Numbered from the stretch's first letter, positions 17,462 to 26,203 are shown. The stretch is 64,000 nt of DNA from Ruminococcus sp. (GCA_021199375.1 JAJQIB010000027.1:62001-126000), one strand, 5' to 3'. The notes: generated by a model from the sequence alone, not told the origin. A program made the numbers and translations.

Positions 17462-18310
17462 ATGGAGCTTTGGTTCTCGGAGAAGCATACGGATAATGTT
17501 GAGCTTAAAATCAAGGTTAAGCAGCAGCTTTACTCAAAAAAGAGCTACTATCAGCAAATCGATATCCTAGATACCTATGAATTTGGCAGAATACTTGTGC
17601 TTGATGGTTATATTATGCTTACTGAAAAGGACGAATATGTTTATCATGAAATGGTAACTCATGTTCCTATGGCGGTAAATCCGGATGTTAAAAATGTCCT
17701 GGTTATTGGTGCAGGTGACGGTGGTACACTTCGTGAGCTTTGCAGATATGATACAATTGAGCATATCGACATGGTAGAGATTGACGAGCTTGTGGTAGAG
17801 GTTTGCAAAAGATATCTTCCTCAAACAGCTTGCTGCTTTAATGACGAGCGACTTGATTTGCATATTGGCGATGGGCTTAAATATGTTCGTTATAAGGAGA
17901 ATGAGTACGATCTAATCATTGTTGATTCGACAGATCCGTTCGGACCAGGAGAGGGGCTTTTTACAAAGGAGTTTTACGGCAGATGCTTTACAGCACTAAC
18001 TGACAAGGGGATTTTAATAAATCAGCACGAAAGCACCTACTATGACAGCTATGTAGACATGGTACAGCGCACCCACAAGCGAATAAGCGCCAATTTTCCT
18101 GTGAGCATGGTTTATCAAACACACATTCCGACATATCCTTCAGGACAGTGGCTGTTTGGCTTTGCTTCAAAGAATCTGCACCCGGTTTACGACATACAAG
18201 AGGACAGGTGGAATGCTCTCGGTCTTAAGACTAAGTACTACAACACCGAGCTTCACAAAGGCTGCTTTGCACTGCCAAATGATGTAAAGGAGGTTTTGGA
18301 GAATACATGA
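17462..18310 (+). CDS. speE: Spermidine synthase
   Basis: SpeE transfers an aminopropyl group from decarboxylated SAM to putrescine. The 282-residue protein has the spermidine-synthase N-terminal beta domain (ILDTYEFGRILVLDG), the dcSAM-binding loop VIGAGDGGTLRE near residue 78, MVEID for the ribose, IVDSTDPFGPGEGLF with the catalytic Asp, and a YPSGQW strand near 223. Length is standard. It lies 20 bases after speA, and its stop overlaps the speB start by four bases. Confidence 0.95.
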   Translation: MELWFSEKHTDNVELKIKVKQQLYSKKSYYQQIDILDTYEFGRILVLDGYIMLTEKDEYVYHEMVTHVPMAVNPDVKNVLVIGAGDGGTLRELCRYDTIEHIDMVEIDELVVEVCKRYLPQTACCFNDERLDLHIGDGLKYVRYKENEYDLIIVDSTDPFGPGEGLFTKEFYGRCFTALTDKGILINQHESTYYDSYVDMVQRTHKRISANFPVSMVYQTHIPTYPSGQWLFGFASKNLHPVYDIQEDRWNALGLKTKYYNTELHKGCFALPNDVKEVLENT

Positions 18311-19161
18311 ACGGATTAGAAAAGAATGTGCATGTGTTTTTAGGATGTGAAAGTGAGTACGAAGATGCCAAAATCGTACTCTTTGGTGCGCCATTTGATA
18401 GCACGACAAGCTATCGTCCCGGTACTAGATTTGCTTCATCTGCAATAAGAAACGAATCGTACGGGATAGAAACCTTTTCTCCATATCAGGATAAGGATTT
18501 AGAGGATATAAATGTATTCGATAGTGGAGATTTAGAGCTTCCCTTTGGCTCGCCTGAGCGGGCTTTAGAGGATATAGAAAAGCGTGCTTCGATTATTTTA
18601 GACGATGGTAAAATCCCCTGCATGATAGGCGGCGAGCATCTTGTAACGCTTGGAGCAGTAAGAGCAGCGGCTAAACGATATGAAAATCTTTGTATTGTGC
18701 ATTTTGACGCTCATGCAGATCTTCGAGATGAATATCTCGGGGTCGAGCTTTCACACGCTTGCGTTATGAGAAGATGCTATGATTTGCTGGGAGATGAAAG
18801 AATATATCAATTTGGTATAAGAAGCGGCACGAGGGATGAGTTTGAGTTTGCAAAGGTACATACAAAAATGCAAAGATTTAATTTCGATGGGCTTGATAAA
18901 GCTGTACAAAAAATCGGACAGAATCCTGTTTATTTTACGTTAGATCTTGATGTGCTAGATCCCAAGGATTTTCCTGGAACGGGCACACCCGAGGCAGGAG
19001 GAGTAGGCTTTAATGAGCTTTTAGGCGCAATCGAGAAAATTTCTAAGCTTAATATCATTGCATTTGACATTAACGAGCTTTCGCCACCATATGACCAAAG
19101 CGGACGTTCAACAGCACTAGCGTGCAAGCTTTTAAGAGAGATTTTGCTTAGATTTTATTAA
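18307..19161 (+). CDS. speB: Agmatinase (arginase family)
   Basis: SpeB hydrolyses agmatine to putrescine and urea. The 284-residue ureohydrolase shows the manganese-site motifs IGGEHLVTLG, HFDAHADLRDEY and TLDLDVLDP, and the substrate-loop region GTGTPEAGGV, all in family order. The overlap with speE implies coupled translation. It could also act on N1-aminopropylagmatine if SpeE uses agmatine. Confidence 0.93.
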   Translation: MNGLEKNVHVFLGCESEYEDAKIVLFGAPFDSTTSYRPGTRFASSAIRNESYGIETFSPYQDKDLEDINVFDSGDLELPFGSPERALEDIEKRASIILDDGKIPCMIGGEHLVTLGAVRAAAKRYENLCIVHFDAHADLRDEYLGVELSHACVMRRCYDLLGDERIYQFGIRSGTRDEFEFAKVHTKMQRFNFDGLDKAVQKIGQNPVYFTLDLDVLDPKDFPGTGTPEAGGVGFNELLGAIEKISKLNIIAFDINELSPPYDQSGRSTALACKLLREILLRFY

Positions 19162-19185
19162 AAAATTTATAGAGGAGGCTATGTT

Positions 19186-20007
19186 ATGGCTACAAAGGAT
19201 GGTATTATATCGGTTATAAATGCTTTAGCTGAGGATACAAAAATTCCGATGTGTTCCTTTAAGCTTAAGGACGAAAAAGCTGATATTTTTTCAAGCAAGG
19301 TCGGCGGACTCGCATACGCACCGCATGACATTGATTTTCCAAAGGATAAGAAGGGAAGAGGACTGTCGCTTTTAGCTCAGATTAAATGCTCAGATGTAGA
19401 TCTTGAGGATTTTCCAAAAAGCGGTATCTTACAGCTTTGGATTCTTAATGATGATGTTAGTGGTTTGGATTTTGAAGATCAAACTAATCAAGATGGCTTT
19501 AGAGTTATCTATTATAAAGATATTGACATGACCATAACTGAAAGTGAAGTCAAAGCTAAGTATAAGCCCTATGAGGACGATTATTCCCCAGTTAATGGTG
19601 AATATAGCCTTGTCTTTGAAAAGTCGTCAGATAGTTTGAGTACAAATGTGGCAACCGAATATAACAATATTGAAGAGCTTTTTGTGAAGAAATATAACCT
19701 ACTTTTCCCTAATGAACAGATAGAATCCTTTGAGGATTTAGGAGAGCTTGAGGATGTGGTTTGGGACTGGGAGCTGGTTAACAACTTTGGACATAAAATA
19801 GGTGGTTATCCTGCATTTACGCAGTATGAGGTTAGGTCAAAGGGTGATACTCACGATTTCTTGCTTTTTCAGCTTGACAGCGATTATGAAGGTGGTGCCA
19901 CACGAGTTATGTGGGGAGATTCGGGTATTTGCAATTTCTTCATAAGCCGTGAAAATCTAAAAAAGCTTGACTTCTCGGATGTTTTATACAACTGGGATTG
20001 TATGTAA
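19186..20007 (+). CDS. DUF1963 (YwqG-like) protein
   Basis: The 273-residue protein contains LAQIKCSDVDLEDFPKSG and LQLWI, the core of the YwqG/DUF1963 family, a WxWE(L) stretch near residue 190 and DFLLFQLDSDYEGG followed by a MWGDSGICNFFIS strand at the C-terminus. No catalytic motif or signal peptide is visible and the family has no settled function. It sits inside the polyamine operon with a good GAGGAGG site, 24 bases after speB and 27 before the CANSDH gene, so it is cotranscribed. A role in polyamine metabolism is only suggested by position. Confidence 0.8.
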   Translation: MATKDGIISVINALAEDTKIPMCSFKLKDEKADIFSSKVGGLAYAPHDIDFPKDKKGRGLSLLAQIKCSDVDLEDFPKSGILQLWILNDDVSGLDFEDQTNQDGFRVIYYKDIDMTITESEVKAKYKPYEDDYSPVNGEYSLVFEKSSDSLSTNVATEYNNIEELFVKKYNLLFPNEQIESFEDLGELEDVVWDWELVNNFGHKIGGYPAFTQYEVRSKGDTHDFLLFQLDSDYEGGATRVMWGDSGICNFFISRENLKKLDFSDVLYNWDCM

Positions 20008-20034
20008 CGAATTTAAATGGAAGGAATGATATAA

Positions 20035-21237
20035 ATGTCAAGAGCCTTAATTATCGGAGCAGGCGGAGTTGCAGGTGTTGTTATTCACAAGTGCTGCCAA
20101 AACAGCGAGGTTTTTGGTGAGATTTGCATTGCAAGCCGAACAAAATCCAAGTGCGACAGGTTTAAAGATGAGCTTAAGGATAAAACCGCTACAAAAATTA
20201 CTACAGCACAGGTTGATGCGGATAATGTAGAGCAGCTTGTCGCTCTTATCAAGGACTATAAGCCTGACATTGTTATAAATGTAGCACTGCCTTATCAGGA
20301 TTTGCATATTATGGATGCTTGTCTTGAGTGTAAGGTGGATTATCTCGATACGGCAAATTATGAGCCTGAGGATACGGCAAAATTTGAGTACAAGTGGCAG
20401 TGGGCGTACCGTGAGCGCTTTGAAAAGGCTGGAATCACAGCGATCTTGGGCTGTGGATTTGACCCGGGAGTTACGGGAGTTTTCTGTGCATATGCTCAAA
20501 AGCATTACTTTGATGAGATAAATTATATCGATATTTTAGATTGCAACGGCGGTGACCACGGCTATCCGTTTGCAACAAATTTCAATCCTGAGATAAACAT
20601 TCGTGAGGTGTCGGCAAAGGGCTCTTACATTGAAGATGGTAAGTGGGTTGAAACCGAGCCAATGGAAATTAAGCGTGAGTATGATTTCGACGAGGTAGGA
20701 AAGAAGGATATGTATCTACTACATCACGAGGAGCTTGAATCGCTTGCCCTTAATATCAAGGGAATTAAGAGAATCAGATTTTTCATGACCTTTGGTCAGA
20801 GCTATCTTACACATCTAAAATGTCTTGAAAATGTTGGCATGACATCAATCGAGCCGATTATGTTTGAAGGTAAGGAAATAGTTCCGCTTCAGTTTTTAAA
20901 AGCTGTGCTTCCAGATCCCGCATCACTTGGTCCACGCACTAAGGGCAAGACAAATATTGGATGCATTTGCCAGGGTAAAAAGGACGGCAAGGATGTAAAT
21001 TATTACGTTTACAACGTTTGCGATCATCAGGAGTGCTATAAAGAGGTAGGCTCACAGGCTGTTTCCTACACAACAGGTGTTCCCGCAATGATTGGGGCTA
21101 TGATGGTGCTAACAGGCAGGTGGAAGAAGCCCGGAGTGTATAATGTTGAGGAGTTTGATCCGGATCCGTTTATGGATGCACTCAACAAGTGGGGACTTCC
21201 TTGGAAGGAAAGCTTTGATCCAACGCTTGTAGACTAG
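20035..21237 (+). CDS. Carboxynorspermidine/carboxyspermidine dehydrogenase (saccharopine dehydrogenase-like)
   Basis: CANSDH condenses putrescine or diaminopropane with aspartate semialdehyde and reduces it with NADPH. The 400-residue protein has a Rossmann start (LIIGAGGVAGVV), the KPDIVINVALPYQDL strand, GCGFDPGVTGVF near residue 142 and the long C-terminal HLKCLENVGM/QFLKAVLPDP block typical of the Lys1-like CANSDH group rather than lysine-pathway enzymes. The decarboxylase partner nspC follows after 11 bases. With speD-speE upstream this gives a second route to spermidine in one operon. Confidence 0.92.
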   Translation: MSRALIIGAGGVAGVVIHKCCQNSEVFGEICIASRTKSKCDRFKDELKDKTATKITTAQVDADNVEQLVALIKDYKPDIVINVALPYQDLHIMDACLECKVDYLDTANYEPEDTAKFEYKWQWAYRERFEKAGITAILGCGFDPGVTGVFCAYAQKHYFDEINYIDILDCNGGDHGYPFATNFNPEINIREVSAKGSYIEDGKWVETEPMEIKREYDFDEVGKKDMYLLHHEELESLALNIKGIKRIRFFMTFGQSYLTHLKCLENVGMTSIEPIMFEGKEIVPLQFLKAVLPDPASLGPRTKGKTNIGCICQGKKDGKDVNYYVYNVCDHQECYKEVGSQAVSYTTGVPAMIGAMMVLTGRWKKPGVYNVEEFDPDPFMDALNKWGLPWKESFDPTLVD

Positions 21238-21248
21238 GATATAAAAAG

Positions 21249-22379
21249 ATGTTTGATATTAGTAAAGTAAACACGCCCTGCTATGTAATTGACGAGAGCA
21301 GACTCTTGCACAATATGCGGATTTTAAAGGATGTTAAGGAAAGAAGCGGGTGCAAGATTTTGCTTGCTCAAAAGGCTTACTCTAACTACAAAACCTATCC
21401 GTTATTGTCCAATTTTTTGGACGGAACAGCTGCGAGTGGACTATATGAAGCAAGATTAGGCTTTGAAGAATTTGGCGGTGAAACGCACGTTTTCTCGCCT
21501 GCTTACACTCAAAGTGATATGGATGAGATTGTAAAGATTGCCGACCATATTGTTTTTAACAGCTTTAGGCAGTTTGACAAATACAAAGGGCAAATAGCAA
21601 GCTGTGAGCGAAAAATCGAGTGCGGAATAAGGGTAAATCCCGGCTACAGCGAGGTGACACCGGAAATTTACAATCCCTGCACAAGCGGTTCTAGATTAGG
21701 TGTTCCGTTTGCGCAGTTTGACGAGAATGATTTGGATGGGCTTGACGGATTGCATTTTCACGCGCTTTGTGAGCAGGGCGCTGAGGAGCTTGAGCGAACG
21801 CTTGAAAGCCTTGAGAGGCTTTACGGTAGGGTTTTGCATAGGTTTAAGTGGATAAATTTTGGCGGTGGTCACCACATAACCCGTGAAGGCTACAATATTG
21901 ATTTGCTTATAAAGCTTATCAAGCATTTCGAGCAGAAGTATGATGTAAAGGTGTATCTTGAACCCGGGGAAGCGGTTGCACTAAATGCAGGCTGGCTTGT
22001 TACTACGGTTCTTGATGTCGGTGAAAACGAGCTTTCGCTTGCAATAACGGATGCATCTGCAGCGTGTCATATGCCCGATGTGCTGGAAATGCCCTATCGT
22101 CCCGAGATTATAGGTGCGGGCAAGCCTAATGAAAAAGCCTACACCTACCGACTTGGCGGCAACACCTGTCTTGCCGGCGACATAATCGGCGACTATTCGT
22201 TTGATAGACCGCTTGAGGAAGGGGACAGACTTGTCTTTTGCGACATGGCGATCTACACGACTGTAAAAAACAACACGTTTAATGGAATACCGCTTCCGTC
22301 TATTTATTTGGTACATTTAGATGGCGAGCTTGAGCTTTTAAACGAATTTGGATATAAGGATTTTAAGGGCAGACTGTAG
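21249..22379 (+). CDS. nspC: Carboxynorspermidine/carboxyspermidine decarboxylase
   Basis: NspC, a fold-III PLP enzyme, decarboxylates carboxyspermidine to spermidine. The 376-residue protein has the PLP lysine in KILLAQKAYSNY near residue 41, NFGGGHHITREGY binding the phosphate, LEPGEAV, CHMPDVLEMPYRP near 270, and GNTCLAGDIIGDY with the active-site Cys, followed by DMAIYTTVKNNTFNGI. These are nspC hallmarks rather than lysA or ornithine decarboxylase. It is the last gene of the operon, followed by a strong terminator. Confidence 0.95.
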   Translation: MFDISKVNTPCYVIDESRLLHNMRILKDVKERSGCKILLAQKAYSNYKTYPLLSNFLDGTAASGLYEARLGFEEFGGETHVFSPAYTQSDMDEIVKIADHIVFNSFRQFDKYKGQIASCERKIECGIRVNPGYSEVTPEIYNPCTSGSRLGVPFAQFDENDLDGLDGLHFHALCEQGAEELERTLESLERLYGRVLHRFKWINFGGGHHITREGYNIDLLIKLIKHFEQKYDVKVYLEPGEAVALNAGWLVTTVLDVGENELSLAITDASAACHMPDVLEMPYRPEIIGAGKPNEKAYTYRLGGNTCLAGDIIGDYSFDRPLEEGDRLVFCDMAIYTTVKNNTFNGIPLPSIYLVHLDGELELLNEFGYKDFKGRL

Positions 22380-22408
22380 ATGTATCCCTAATATGTTAAA
22401 ATGTATCC

Positions 22409-22457
22409 ACCTCCTTTTTGTTAGACCAAGACCTGACAAAAAGGAGGTCAAGTTTTT
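22409..22457 (+). terminator. Strong terminator of the polyamine operon
   Basis: ACCTCCTTTTTGT pairs perfectly (13 bp) with ACAAAAAGGAGGT, followed after CAAG by TTTTT. Confidence 0.85.
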
Positions 22458-22534
22458 CATTCATAAATCGGACTGCTTGTACATATACTAATCTAGGCAA
22501 ACTCCGAAGGTAAATTTTTCTTTTTCAAGCCTAC

Positions 22535-22564
22535 GTATACTTCGTATTTTCGATGGACATACTT
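22535..22564 (+). promoter_or_regulatory. Sigma-F/sigma-G-type promoter for sigG
   Basis: GTATA (22535-22539), exactly 15 bases, then GGACATACTT (22555-22564). This fits the forespore consensus GywTA-n15-GgnrAnAnTw in all but one or two positions and the sigma-G -10 CATnmT. No sigma-A promoter is visible here. The start near 22570 gives a leader of about 29 bases with the GGAGGA site. Confidence 0.7.
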
Positions 22565-22598
22565 TTATAGAGATGAAAGATGTCGGAGGATACGTTTG

Positions 22599-23375
22599 AT
22601 GCAGTATGGTAAGGTTGAGATAAGCGGGATAAATACATCCGAGCTTAAGCTTTTGAGCGAGGAAGAGACTCATGAGCTGCTTATGCTTACAAAACAGGGT
22701 GACAAGGAGGCTAGAGAGAAGCTGATAAACGGTAATTTGCGACTGGTGCTAAGCGTTTTGCAAAGGTTTATCGGACGGGGAGAGTCGGCTGATGATCTAT
22801 TTCAGGTGGGTGTAATAGGTCTTATTAAGGCAATTGATAATTTTAATACCGATTTAAATGTGAAGCTTTCGACCTATGCTGTTCCTATGATTTTAGGCGA
22901 GGTCAAACGATATCTTCGTGATTACCGTCCTGTTAGAGTGAGCAGATCGCTTAGAGATCTGGCATACAAGGCTATGCAGGCAAAGGAGAAGCTTACAGCA
23001 AGGAATCAGTGTGAGCCTACAGTCGAGCAAATAGCTGATGAAATTGGCGCTAAGCGCTCAGATGTGATTATAGCGCTTGAGTCGGCTACAGATCCCGTAT
23101 CGCTTTATGAACCAATGTATTCGGATTCAGGCGATGCTTTTTATCTGCTGGATCAGGTGAGCGACAAGACGGATTCTGATATGGCACTAAATGAGATGCT
23201 TGTAGATGATGCGATAAAGAAGCTTCCTGAGCGTGAGCGTAGGATTTTGAATTTGAGGTATGTTCAGGGCAAGACACAGGTAGAGGTAGCCAAAAGCATT
23301 GGTATATCTCAGGCACAGGTGTCAAGGCTGGAAAAGGGCGCAATTAACAATATAAGGAGCATGATAGAGGCATGA
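22599..23375 (+). CDS. sigG: Forespore sporulation sigma factor SigG
   Basis: Sigma-G directs late forespore transcription. The 258-residue protein begins KVEISGINTSEL, the sigma-G N-terminal signature, then region 2 (LVNGNLRLV-like INGNLRLVLSV, DDLFQVGVIGLIKAIDNF, STYAVPMILGEVKRYLRD), region 3 and region 4 (ILNLRYVQGKTQVEVAKSIGI, QAQVSRLEK). GGAGGA eight bases upstream selects ATG 22599 over the adjacent TTG. It shares its stop with the start of ylbJ. The organism therefore has at least part of an endospore programme. SpoIIG genes, usually upstream in Bacillus, are not here. Confidence 0.95.
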   Translation: MQYGKVEISGINTSELKLLSEEETHELLMLTKQGDKEAREKLINGNLRLVLSVLQRFIGRGESADDLFQVGVIGLIKAIDNFNTDLNVKLSTYAVPMILGEVKRYLRDYRPVRVSRSLRDLAYKAMQAKEKLTARNQCEPTVEQIADEIGAKRSDVIIALESATDPVSLYEPMYSDSGDAFYLLDQVSDKTDSDMALNEMLVDDAIKKLPERERRILNLRYVQGKTQVEVAKSIGISQAQVSRLEKGAINNIRSMIEA

Positions 23376-24421
23376 TGAAGCGACGGTTAAAAAATGCACT
23401 TGCTACTGCCGTTATGACGGTATATGCAGTGATGCTGGTGGTCTACTCAGAGCAGATAACCGAGGACATGAGAGCTGCGGTTATGAGGTGTATAAACGTG
23501 ATAATTCCATCGCTGTTTGCTTTTATGGCAATTTCACAGCTTATAACGCGCAGCGGCGCATACATATACATTTCAAAGCCTTTTAAGCCTATAGCGTGGC
23601 TAATAGGCTTGCCGGGTGAGCTTGTCTTTTTATTTTTGCTTTCAAACACGGCAGGATATCCTGTAGGAGCAAGCATGATAAGAAGTATGGTGCAAGAGGG
23701 AAGTCTTGACCGAAGGAGTGGGGCAAGACTTTTATGTACAAGCTATAACGGCGGACCGGCATTTTTTTGCTCGGTGGTGGGAGTAGTGGTGTTTGGCTCA
23801 TCAAAGGTGGGAATGATAATTTTTCTGTCAATTGTTCTTGCAAATATGACTGCCGCCATAGTGCTAAACCGACTTTTTCCAATAAAGTACAATGGAATGA
23901 GCAAGGGTATGAGCTTTTCGCCCTCTATGATTTCGGATAGCGTTGCAGACGCGGGTGAGTCTCTTATGAAAATCTGTGGTATGATTTTGGCTTTTCAAAC
24001 GGTTTCTACGCTTATAACACAGATATGCGGAGATTTTTTCAGAGAAAATGAAGGAATAGCGGCACTTTCTTTTTTAGAAATATCTAATCTGTCAGAGCTT
24101 GAGGGCTTGCCGTATAGACTATTGCCGGTGATTGCAGCTGCTGGTGCATTTGGGGGACTATGCATTATTATGCAGATAAAAACGGTGGTGGGGGATGCCT
24201 TTTCGATGCTGCCTTTTTTATTTGCAAGGATTTTTTGTGCAATACTGTCGGCAGCATGGTGTGTCTTGATTTACCATTTTATAGGAGATAGAAGCGTTTC
24301 GGCAGCTTCTCAGAGCGAGTTTATAGTCAATTTCAACAATTTTATACCCTCTCTTTGCTTAATAATGATGATTTTTTTGACGGTTTTACAAAAAAGACTA
24401 GATTTTTCTCGCAAGGTATGA
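23372..24421 (+). CDS. ylbJ: YlbJ/SpoVV-like sporulation membrane protein
   Basis: YlbJ (SpoVV) is a polytopic protein with nucleoside-recognition (Gate) helices that in B. subtilis is needed for dipicolinic acid transport into the forespore. The 349-residue protein has about eight to nine hydrophobic helices and the Gate-type strings NTAGYPVGASMI near residue 91, CTSYNGGPAFF near 122, and a second ICGMILAFQTV repeat. It is somewhat shorter than B. subtilis YlbJ (about 400). Its ATG overlaps the sigG stop. In Bacillus ylbJ is a mother-cell gene, so coupling to a forespore sigma factor is notable. Confidence 0.82.
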   Translation: MMKRRLKNALATAVMTVYAVMLVVYSEQITEDMRAAVMRCINVIIPSLFAFMAISQLITRSGAYIYISKPFKPIAWLIGLPGELVFLFLLSNTAGYPVGASMIRSMVQEGSLDRRSGARLLCTSYNGGPAFFCSVVGVVVFGSSKVGMIIFLSIVLANMTAAIVLNRLFPIKYNGMSKGMSFSPSMISDSVADAGESLMKICGMILAFQTVSTLITQICGDFFRENEGIAALSFLEISNLSELEGLPYRLLPVIAAAGAFGGLCIIMQIKTVVGDAFSMLPFLFARIFCAILSAAWCVLIYHFIGDRSVSAASQSEFIVNFNNFIPSLCLIMMIFLTVLQKRLDFSRKV

Positions 24422-24472
24422 TATAATATATTATGTAAAGGATTGATTACTTGTTCAAGGAGATGTTTTAAA

Positions 24473-24688
24473 ATGGCAAAAAAGAAAAACTATTTCGGCA
24501 ACGGTATTCAGCCGTCATGTTCCTACTGTCAGTTTGGCAATCGTACAAAAGAGGGCAACAAGGTTTTGTGCGAGAAGCAGGGACTTGTAGAGGCTGATTA
24601 TTCCTGTAAAAAATGGATCTACGATCCCATAAAAAGAGTGCCGAAAAAGCAGCTCGAAATTCCTAATCAGGAAGACGATATCATTTAA
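24473..24688 (+). CDS. Small Cys-rich protein, probable zinc binder
   Basis: The 71-residue basic protein has CSYCQFG near residue 18, then single cysteines at about 33 (VLCEKQG) and 44 (YSCKKW), a CxxC-x12-C-x10-C pattern that could bind one zinc. AAGGAG nine bases upstream chooses ATG 24473 over 24443. It follows ylbJ by 51 bases and has its own terminator. No function is known to me; similar short proteins occur in other Clostridia. Confidence 0.75.
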   Translation: MAKKKNYFGNGIQPSCSYCQFGNRTKEGNKVLCEKQGLVEADYSCKKWIYDPIKRVPKKQLEIPNQEDDII

Positions 24689-24698
24689 TCTACATAAT

Positions 24699-24734
24699 AA
24701 ATCCGCATGGCTGTATGGCTGTGCGGATTTATTT
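24699..24734 (+). terminator. Terminator after the Cys-rich gene
   Basis: AAATCCGCA pairs with TGCGGATTT across a 14-base loop. The T tract is poor, so strength is uncertain. Confidence 0.6.
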
Positions 24735-24754
24735 AAAAAAATGTCAATTACCTA

Positions 24755-24783
24755 TTGACAAGTCATAAATAATGGTGTATAAT
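24755..24783 (+). promoter_or_regulatory. Strong promoter for the leader ORF / rtcB
   Basis: TTGACA, 17 bases (ending TG), TATAAT: a full consensus sigma-A promoter. Confidence 0.9.
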
Positions 24784-24817
24784 ATTGTAACAGACTAATT
24801 TAGAAAGGGTGAGATTT

Positions 24818-24907
24818 ATGCGTAAATATTTTGATTGTAACAAGGATAAACTAAATATAGCTAAACACGCATTCTTTCTGCCCCTATTATATGGATTATG
24901 TCTGTAG
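24818..24907 (+). CDS. 29-residue ORF in the rtcB leader
   Basis: A GAAAGGGTGAG ribosome site precedes an ATG that opens a 29-codon frame: a basic, charged N-terminal half (MRKYFDCNKDK) and a hydrophobic end (FFLPLLYGLCL). It has its own consensus promoter and is followed by a strong terminator before rtcB. It could be a leader peptide controlling read-through into rtcB or a small membrane peptide in its own right. No homologue is known to me. Confidence 0.45.
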   Translation: MRKYFDCNKDKLNIAKHAFFLPLLYGLCL

Positions 24908-24946
24908 AGATTTAGATATCTATAGAGTTTATAATTTATAGGGATG

Positions 24947-24986
24947 GTCCGTGCGTTGATTAGCAATGCACGGACTTTTTATTTTT
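24947..24986 (+). terminator. Terminator/attenuator upstream of rtcB
   Basis: GTCCGTGC(G)TTG-ATTA-GCAA(T)GCACGGAC with TTTTTATTTTT lies between the leader ORF and the rtcB ribosome site. No promoter is visible after it, so rtcB depends on read-through. Confidence 0.8.
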
Positions 24987-25003
24987 AAGGAGGAGTAAGC
25001 AAT

Positions 25004-26203
25004 ATGATAATTTTAAAAGGAAAATATGGCAAAGCAAAGGTTTATACCGATAATATCAATGAGAGTGCGATTAAGCAGATTATTGAGCTGCTTAATCAAT
25101 CCTTTGTAGGTGGCTTAACGGTACGCATAATGCCCGATGTTCATGCAGGAAAGGGCTGTACTATAGGTACCACGATGACGATTAAGGATAAAATTGTGCC
25201 TAATCTTGTGGGAGTTGATATCGGCTGTGGAATGGAGGTTGTTAAGCTAAAGGAAGAACACATTGAGCTACAAAAGCTTGATAAGCTCATATATGCTAGA
25301 ATCCCTAGTGGTATGAGGATAAGAAGAAGCCCTCATCGCTATAATGAGCAGATTGATTTAAATGAGCTTTGCTGTAAAAAGCATGTCAGCCTAGATCGAG
25401 CATACTTAAGTCTTGGAACACTTGGCGGCGGAAATCATTTTATAGAGGCTGATATCGGTGATGACGGTTCTTTTTATATTGTAGTTCATTCGGGCTCTCG
25501 GCATTTAGGTTTAGAGGTTGCACAGTATTATCAAAATGAAGCCTATCGCAGACTTATGGAAAAGTCGGATGTTAAGCTGGAAGAAATTATAGCAGAGCTT
25601 AAGGCTGATGGACGTCAATCAGAGATTGATAGCACACTTAAAGCCAAAAGAGAAAATATTAGTTCAAGCGTTCCTAAGTCGCTTGCTTACGTAGAGGGTG
25701 AGCTTTTTGATGAGTATATTCACGATATGAGGATAGTGCAAAGGTTTGCAGCTCTTAATAGACAGGCGATGATTGATGAGATTGTTAAGGGCATGGGCTT
25801 TCATGTAAACGATCAGTTCACAACGATACACAATTACATTGACACTGACAGCATGATTTTGCGTAAGGGCGCAGTATCGGCGAAGGCAGGGGAGAGACTG
25901 ATAATTCCTATTAACATGAGAGACGGAAGTCTTATCTGTACGGGCAAGGGAAATTCCGACTGGAATTTTAGCGCACCGCACGGCGCAGGCAGAGTGCTTT
26001 CTCGCTCACAGGCAAAGAGTGAGTTTACACTTAGCGAATTTAAAAAGCAAATGAACGGAATCTATACAACGTCGGTACACACCTCGACAATTGATGAATG
26101 TCCTATGGCGTATAAGCCAATTGATGAAATCATTGAAAATGTAAAGGATACGGTAACGGTAAATGAGATTATAAAGCCAGTTTATAATTTTAAGGCAAAG
26201 TGA
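25004..26203 (+). CDS. rtcB: RtcB family RNA ligase
   Basis: RtcB joins 2',3'-cyclic phosphate or 3'-phosphate ends to 5'-OH RNA ends using GTP and manganese. The 399-residue protein has PDVHAGKGCTIG near residue 44, GVDIGCGM with metal ligands Asp72 and Cys75, GTLGGGNHFIE, the VVHSGSR histidine site, and SAPHGAGR where His326 should carry the GMP. This is a compact RtcB, similar in length to E. coli RtcB (408). It may be controlled by the leader ORF/terminator upstream. No archease or tRNA-repair partner is adjacent. Confidence 0.95.
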   Translation: MIILKGKYGKAKVYTDNINESAIKQIIELLNQSFVGGLTVRIMPDVHAGKGCTIGTTMTIKDKIVPNLVGVDIGCGMEVVKLKEEHIELQKLDKLIYARIPSGMRIRRSPHRYNEQIDLNELCCKKHVSLDRAYLSLGTLGGGNHFIEADIGDDGSFYIVVHSGSRHLGLEVAQYYQNEAYRRLMEKSDVKLEEIIAELKADGRQSEIDSTLKAKRENISSSVPKSLAYVEGELFDEYIHDMRIVQRFAALNRQAMIDEIVKGMGFHVNDQFTTIHNYIDTDSMILRKGAVSAKAGERLIIPINMRDGSLICTGKGNSDWNFSAPHGAGRVLSRSQAKSEFTLSEFKKQMNGIYTTSVHTSTIDECPMAYKPIDEIIENVKDTVTVNEIIKPVYNFKAK

